Source: an uncultured Collinsella sp.
Lineage (GTDB): Bacteria; Actinomycetota; Coriobacteriia; Coriobacteriales; Coriobacteriaceae
Direction of reading: 5' to 3'
NCBI GenBank assembly: GCA_900754075.1
Contig: CAAEBN010000056.1
Coordinates: forward strand, 1-15,779
DNA: 15,779 nucleotides
Shown here: positions 11,545 through 15,779 of the stretch, piece after piece
How positions within the stretch are numbered: the stretch's first letter is position 1
Layout of the letters: each line of letters opens with the position of its first letter
Program-made: the position numbers and the translations under genes
The notes under the pieces: generated by a model
The model's database searches: none
What the model was told of the DNA's origin: nothing
Seen by the model: the letters and a program-made list of their open reading frames with translations, nothing else

Positions 11545-12570
11545 CTACAGGACAGCCGCCAACGCGTCGATGTCCTCCTGCGTCGTGGCCCAGCTGGTGC
11601 AAAAGCGCACCACCGTGTGGGTCTCGTCGTACTTTTCCCAGTACTCGATCGAGGCATGCTCGCGAATGCGGGCCATGTCCTCGTTGGGCAGAATCACAAA
11701 CTGCTGGTTGGTCGGCGTCTCCAAGAAGAACTGGTAGCCGCGCTCATGCAGCACGCGACGCAGCGCCTGAGCGGTCTCAATCGCCTGGCGACCAATCTCA
11801 AAATACAGGCCATCGGTAAAAAGAGCCTCAAACTGCACACCCGTCAGGCGGCCCTTGGCCAGCAGCGCGCCGTGCTGCTTAATACGCGGAATGGGATGCG
11901 CCGGAGCGTGCATGCCGCAAAACACCACGGCCTCGCCACACAGAGCGCCGCACTTGGTGCCGCCGATGTAGAACACGTCGCACAGCCGTGCCAGCTCGGG
12001 CAGGGTAATGTCGCACTCATCGGCCGCCAGCGCATAGGCCAGGCGGGCGCCGTCCACAAACAGCGGAATCTCCCGCTTCTGGCACACCGCATGAATCGCC
12101 GCGAGCTCGGCCTTGGAATACAGCGTGCCGTACTCGGTCGATAGGCTCACGTACACGGCACCCGGGAACACCGTGTGCTCGTAGCTCTCGTTTTCGTAGA
12201 ACACCTGGATATAGTTCTCGAGGTCCTCGGCGCGCATCTTGCCCTCGTATCCGGGGATGGTGAGCACCTTGTGACCGCCAAACTCGATGGCGCCCGCCTC
12301 GTGGCAGGCGACGTGGCCAGTCTCGGCAGCAACGACGCCCTCGTACGGCGCGAGCAGCATGTCGATCACCGTCGCGTTGGCCTGCGTGCCGCCCACCAGA
12401 AAAAACACGTCGGCATCGGGGGCCTGACAGGCCTCGCGGATAAGCTGCTTGGCACGCTCGGTGTGCGCATCGGTACCATAGCCGGGCTGCGGCTCCATAT
12501 TGGTGTCGACAAGCGCCTGCAGCACTGCCGGATGTGCGCCGTGGGAATAGTCGTTGTTAAACGCGAGCAT
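11545..12570 (-). CDS. PLP-dependent threonine aldolase/beta-eliminating lyase family
   Basis: A 341-residue fold-type I PLP enzyme of the low-specificity L-threonine aldolase family, which splits threonine to glycine and acetaldehyde. Lys206 in YIGGTKCGAL is the expected Schiff-base lysine. Asp173 in FVDGARLAYAL should bind the PLP nitrogen, and His86 in ETGHVACHE the ring. FNNDYSHGAHPAVL at the start and GGTQANATVIDML (60-72) are typical. The substrate may differ from threonine (other beta-hydroxy amino acids or beta-elimination). The ATG at 12570 has GAGAGG 7 bases upstream. It lies 45 bases after the PAP2 gene and is closed by a strong hairpin, so PAP2 and aldolase may share a transcript with mfd. 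Confidence 0.92.
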   Translation of the reverse strand: MLAFNNDYSHGAHPAVLQALVDTNMEPQPGYGTDAHTERAKQLIREACQAPDADVFFLVGGTQANATVIDMLLAPYEGVVAAETGHVACHEAGAIEFGGHKVLTIPGYEGKMRAEDLENYIQVFYENESYEHTVFPGAVYVSLSTEYGTLYSKAELAAIHAVCQKREIPLFVDGARLAYALAADECDITLPELARLCDVFYIGGTKCGALCGEAVVFCGMHAPAHPIPRIKQHGALLAKGRLTGVQFEALFTDGLYFEIGRQAIETAQALRRVLHERGYQFFLETPTNQQFVILPNEDMARIREHASIEYWEKYDETHTVVRFCTSWATTQEDIDALAAVL

Positions 12571-12615
12571 GGCAATCCTCTCTTACCGGGTATCGGCCAG
12601 ATGATTCAAACGGAG

Positions 12616-13479
12616 CTATTGTACGCCGTTGGGATAGGCAATGCGCGCGGCAAGGCACTCAAGTGCCAGTACCAGGGCAAAACCGCAGCTCACGTCACTC
12701 AAAAAGTGTGCGCCGATCACGATGCGCCCAAAGGCGACGAACGCTGCAACAACAACCGCCGCCCAAAAGATCACGCGGCGACGCGAAGGTTTTTCCTTAA
12801 AGGCTGCCGCGGGAAGCCCGGCGAGCATAAGGCCGATCGCCGCATGCGCCGTGTGTCCGCTCGCAAACGACTTGAATCCGTCCTTGATCACGCCGGCGGC
12901 GATATAGGTCCACTTGTCGGGATTGCCGATCACCCACCACGGCTGAAAATTGAGCCCCGGCGTGACCTCGATCACGCGCATGCGCGGGCGCGACCACAAC
13001 GGCTTAACAATGACGTTGAGGATGATGGCCTGAGCGACCCACACGGCAAGCACCATCAACGCCCAGCGCGTAAGCTCGTCGGGCTCGGTCGTGCGCGTGA
13101 GGCAGTAGGCGATGAAGTTGGCTGCGATGACCAACGCAAACGTCAGAACCAGCTGAAACGCAATAAGCTTGCCGCCGACGCGCAGCGATCCGATAATCTC
13201 GTAGCCGACCAGCCCCACGTTGATCAGAACGCCCAGCGCAGCGAGCCACTTGCTCGCCTTGGAATTGGGGCGTGCCGAGCGCACGAGCATAACGCCCGCG
13301 ATGCTCGCCGTCAGCTCGAACGGCAGCTCACCGGCCGCCTCGACAAAGCGACCGTACATGCTGCCGATGTTGAACAGCGCACTCGAGATCTGATAATCGA
13401 AGAAGCTGCCCACGCCCAGACAAAGGCACAGGACAACCGCGATAATGGCGACATCTTTCTTATAGATGTATCCGAACAT
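12616..13479 (-). CDS. PAP2-family membrane phosphatase
   Basis: A 287-residue membrane protein with about six hydrophobic segments. The three phosphatase motifs of the PAP2 family are present: KPLWSRP (Lys159, Arg164), SFASGHTAHA (Ser207-Gly208-His209, with Ala in place of the usual Pro) and FGRIVIGAHFLSD (Arg252, His258, Asp262). Such enzymes remove phosphate from lipid phosphates such as undecaprenyl pyrophosphate or phosphatidic acid. A hydrophilic loop (about 160-205) lies between motifs 1 and 2. The ATG at 13479 has a GAAAGGA site 4-5 bases upstream and sits 56 bases after mfd. The lipid substrate cannot be read from the sequence. Confidence 0.92.
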   Translation of the reverse strand: MFGYIYKKDVAIIAVVLCLCLGVGSFFDYQISSALFNIGSMYGRFVEAAGELPFELTASIAGVMLVRSARPNSKASKWLAALGVLINVGLVGYEIIGSLRVGGKLIAFQLVLTFALVIAANFIAYCLTRTTEPDELTRWALMVLAVWVAQAIILNVIVKPLWSRPRMRVIEVTPGLNFQPWWVIGNPDKWTYIAAGVIKDGFKSFASGHTAHAAIGLMLAGLPAAAFKEKPSRRRVIFWAAVVVAAFVAFGRIVIGAHFLSDVSCGFALVLALECLAARIAYPNGVQ

Positions 13480-13498
13480 GCTTTCCTTTCGATGGAAC

Positions 13499-13533
13499 CA
13501 GATTGCCCAAATGGGGCGTTTGCAGCGTCGACC
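13499..13533. repeat. 35-bp dispersed repeat, copy 2
   Basis: It occupies most of the gap between mfd and the PAP2 gene, starting 20 bases upstream of the PAP2 start codon and ending 2 bases before the mfd stop. It matches 66-100 in the same orientation (29 of 35). Here GCCC and GGGC flanking AAATG can pair. It would lie in the mfd-PAP2 intercistronic RNA. Confidence 0.6.
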
Positions 13534-13535
13534 CG

Positions 13536-15779
13536 TTAGTCGTCGTCGCTAGCACCCAACTGCTGCAGCAGCATGAGTGCCGCGGCCACCGGGCCGGTGC
13601 CGTCGTTGGCGTCGAGGCCGCGACCCAGGCCGCTGCCCGCGCCGGCGCCCGCCTTGTAGGGCACCGACAGCTTGCGGCTCTTGGGAAAGTTCACCGCGCC
13701 ATAGCGGGTCTTAAGCTCAAAGGCCACCTTCTTGGGCACGTCAACCCCCAGGAAGGTAATGCGTCCACCGCTGAGCGTGACGCTCTCGAGCCCCAGGCGC
13801 TCGCCGCGAATACGAATGCGAACGCGGTTGAACAGGTTGAGTCCCGCCAATGGCAGCTCGCCATGCGCAGCCTCGGTCTCCTCCTGCACCTCGTCGATGC
13901 TCTCCAGGTCCTCAGCCGCCGCGAGCTTGCGGTACACGAGCACGCGCTGGTCCACCGCCGGCATGTACTCCTCGGACAAGAAGTAGTCGGCCGGCAGATT
14001 GATGCCCACGCTCGCCGCCTCCACGCCGGCATCGTCGTCGCCGCGCGCCTCGGCCACGGCCTGGCCCAGCATCTGTGTAAACAGGTCGAAGCCCACGCTC
14101 GACAGGTTACCGTGCTGCTCGGCACCCATGAGCGAACCGGCACCGCGGATCTCCAGGTCGCGCATGGCGATGCGCATGCCGCTGCCCAGATCCTGGAACT
14201 CGGAAAGCGCGGTCAGGCGCGCCGTGGCCTCCTCGGTGAGCGGCAGCTCACCCGGGAACATAAAGTACGCGTATGCCTGCGTGGCAGAGCGACCCACGCG
14301 GCCCTTAAGCTGGTAGAGCTGTGCCAGACCCAGACGATGCGAGTCCTCAATGATGAGCGTGTTGGCCGTTGCGTTGTCGATGCCGCTCTCCACGATGGTC
14401 GTGGCGATGAGCACGTCGATCTTTTTGGTCGCGAACTCGATCATCACGTCCTCGACCTCGCGCGGGCTCATCTTGCCGTGCGCCACACCCACGCGCGCCT
14501 CGGGCGCGGCCTCGTGCACGCGCGCCACGGCGTCGTCGATGGTCTTGACACGGTTGGACACGTAGTACACCTGGCCGCCGCGGCCCACCTCCAGGCGAAT
14601 CGCCGCGCTCACCACGTCGGGGTCGTACTCCCCCACGTGTACGATCACGGGACGGCGCCCGGTCGGCGGTGTGGTGATCAGGCTCATGTCGCGCACACCG
14701 CTCGTGGCCATCTGCATGGTTCGCGGAATAGGCGTTGCCGAGAGCGTGAGCACGTCGATTTGCTCGCGCAGGTTTTTGAGCTGTTCCTTGTGCTGCACAC
14801 CAAAGCGCTGCTCTTCGTCGATGATCACCATGCCCAGGTTCTTGGGGTTTACATCGGCAGAAAGCAAGCGGTGCGTGCCGATGAGCACATCAATCGTGCC
14901 CTCGGCAAACGCCTTGAGCGCGCGCTTTTGCTGCGCCGGGGTGCGAAAGCGGCTGAGCACCTCGACCTCCAGGCCAAACGGGGCAAAACGCTCAAAGAAG
15001 GTCTCGTAGTGCTGTTGGGCCAGAATGGTCGTGGGGCAGAGCACCATGACCTGGCGGCCGGAGTCCACGCACTTAAAGGCTGCGCGCAGGGCGACCTCGG
15101 TCTTGCCGAAACCCACGTCGCCGCACAGCAGGCGGTCCATGGGCTTGGGCGCCTCCATGTCGGCCTTGATGTCGGCGATAGCCTCCAGCTGGTCGCGCGT
15201 CTCGTCGTAGGGGAAGCTCTGCTCCATCTCGATCTGCTCGGGCGTATCGGGCGGACAGGCGATACCGGTAATCGACGAGCGGCGCGTATACAGGTCGACC
15301 AGGTCAAACGCCAGCTTTTTGGCATTCTTGCGCGCCTTGTTGGTGGCCCGCGTCCAGTCGGCGGTGTTGAGCCTGGTCAAGCGCGGCTTATCGCCGTCGG
15401 GACCAACGTATCGCGTGATACGGTCGACCTGCTCGAGCGGCACGTAGAGCTTGTCGCCATCGGCATATTCCAGCAAAAAGTAGTCGCGTTCCTTGCCGCC
15501 CACTTCCTGACGCGCGATCTCGCTAAAGAGCGCGATGCCGTGGGTAGCGTGCACCACGTAGTCGCCCGGCTTAAACGGGAAGGTGATCTGCGTAATGTCA
15601 ACCTTGCGGCGGCTGCGCGCGCGGTTGGCATCCATGCGGGCGTTGAGGTCGGCGATCGAGAACACAGCCAAATTGGCGTCGGGCACCACTACGCCCTGCG
15701 GCAGGGCAGCGTCCACAAAGGTCACGCGTCCGCGCGAGATGGTGGGCACGGCGGCGCCGGCGGCAGCCTGCGCGGCGCC
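13536..15779 (-). CDS. mfd: Transcription-repair coupling factor Mfd, C-terminal part (5' end outside window)
   Basis: 747 codons open to the right edge, so the N-terminal UvrB-like region (about 400 residues of a ~1150-residue protein) is missing. Visible in order: the RNA-polymerase interacting CarD-like domain (PGDYVVHATHGIALF to LYVPLEQVDRITRYVG), then the SF2 translocase with Walker A LLCGDVGFGKTEVALRAAF, Walker B-region MVIIDEEQRFG, motif III TLSATPIPRTMQMA, and the helicase C half with TTIVESGIDNATANTLII and the QLKGRVGRSATQAYAYF arginine-finger region. The last ~100 residues are the TRCF D7 domain. Mfd removes stalled RNA polymerase at lesions and recruits UvrA. The longer GAAQAA stretch at the edge is Ala-rich. 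TAA stop at 13536-13538; the last residues are acidic (ASDDD). Confidence 0.97.
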   Translation of the reverse strand, partial: GAAQAAAGAAVPTISRGRVTFVDAALPQGVVVPDANLAVFSIADLNARMDANRARSRRKVDITQITFPFKPGDYVVHATHGIALFSEIARQEVGGKERDYFLLEYADGDKLYVPLEQVDRITRYVGPDGDKPRLTRLNTADWTRATNKARKNAKKLAFDLVDLYTRRSSITGIACPPDTPEQIEMEQSFPYDETRDQLEAIADIKADMEAPKPMDRLLCGDVGFGKTEVALRAAFKCVDSGRQVMVLCPTTILAQQHYETFFERFAPFGLEVEVLSRFRTPAQQKRALKAFAEGTIDVLIGTHRLLSADVNPKNLGMVIIDEEQRFGVQHKEQLKNLREQIDVLTLSATPIPRTMQMATSGVRDMSLITTPPTGRRPVIVHVGEYDPDVVSAAIRLEVGRGGQVYYVSNRVKTIDDAVARVHEAAPEARVGVAHGKMSPREVEDVMIEFATKKIDVLIATTIVESGIDNATANTLIIEDSHRLGLAQLYQLKGRVGRSATQAYAYFMFPGELPLTEEATARLTALSEFQDLGSGMRIAMRDLEIRGAGSLMGAEQHGNLSSVGFDLFTQMLGQAVAEARGDDDAGVEAASVGINLPADYFLSEEYMPAVDQRVLVYRKLAAAEDLESIDEVQEETEAAHGELPLAGLNLFNRVRIRIRGERLGLESVTLSGGRITFLGVDVPKKVAFELKTRYGAVNFPKSRKLSVPYKAGAGAGSGLGRGLDANDGTGPVAAALMLLQQLGASDDD

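Noticed and set aside
12175..13539. Long plus-strand frame antisense to PAP2 and aldolase (454 codons)
   Set aside because: It is the reverse of well-motif-supported PAP2 and aldolase genes and has no recognisable domain.

Overview
The window looks like a chromosomal segment of a high-GC Gram-positive gut bacterium, most likely a Collinsella-type member of the Coriobacteriia. This is inferred from the GC-rich coding sequence with AT-rich promoters, AGGAGG-type ribosome sites, GTG and TTG starts, and a mannose-family PTS beside GntR/UTRA regulators and SIS deglycases. No rRNA, tRNA, CRISPR array, insertion sequence or phage gene is visible. All genes are on the minus strand except the second gntR.

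Right part (10878-15779), read in transcription direction: the C-terminal two thirds of mfd (5' end outside the window), a PAP2-family membrane phosphatase, a PLP-dependent threonine-aldolase-family enzyme, a strong hairpin, and a GNAT acetyltransferase. Central part (3227-10481): a plus-strand GntR/UTRA regulator divergent from a SIS-domain sugar-phosphate deglycase, then a DMT/EamA transporter, then an operon with a fused EIIAB, EIIC and EIID of the mannose PTS family and a second SIS deglycase, closed by a clear intrinsic terminator. Left part (1-3066): a HAD phosphatase, a YitT/DUF2179 membrane protein and another GntR/UTRA regulator.

Working model (inference): the PTS imports and phosphorylates an amino sugar, probably an Amadori compound such as a fructosyl- or glucosyl-amino acid. 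One or both SIS enzymes split the phosphorylated product into hexose 6-phosphate and the free amine, and the DMT transporter may move the released amine or amino acid. This is the logic of the known Gfr and FrlB systems, here with fused EIIAB and two diverged deglycases. A related motif (CGTTAT-N4-TTATA-like) lies upstream of the left gntR, the PTS operon and the DMT gene. A different motif (GCATACAAGTTA) repeats three times between the right gntR and its divergent SIS gene. The locus may therefore be split between two regulators.

The intergenic DNA is rich in repeats: two 119-bp elements with 15-16 bp terminal inverted repeats, each followed by a conserved 112-bp flank; a family of three 25-bp palindromes; a perfect 33-bp inverted repeat; a second 20-bp inverted repeat; and a 35-bp repeat found at both ends of the window. 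Two genes (HAD and GNAT) end inside such repeats.
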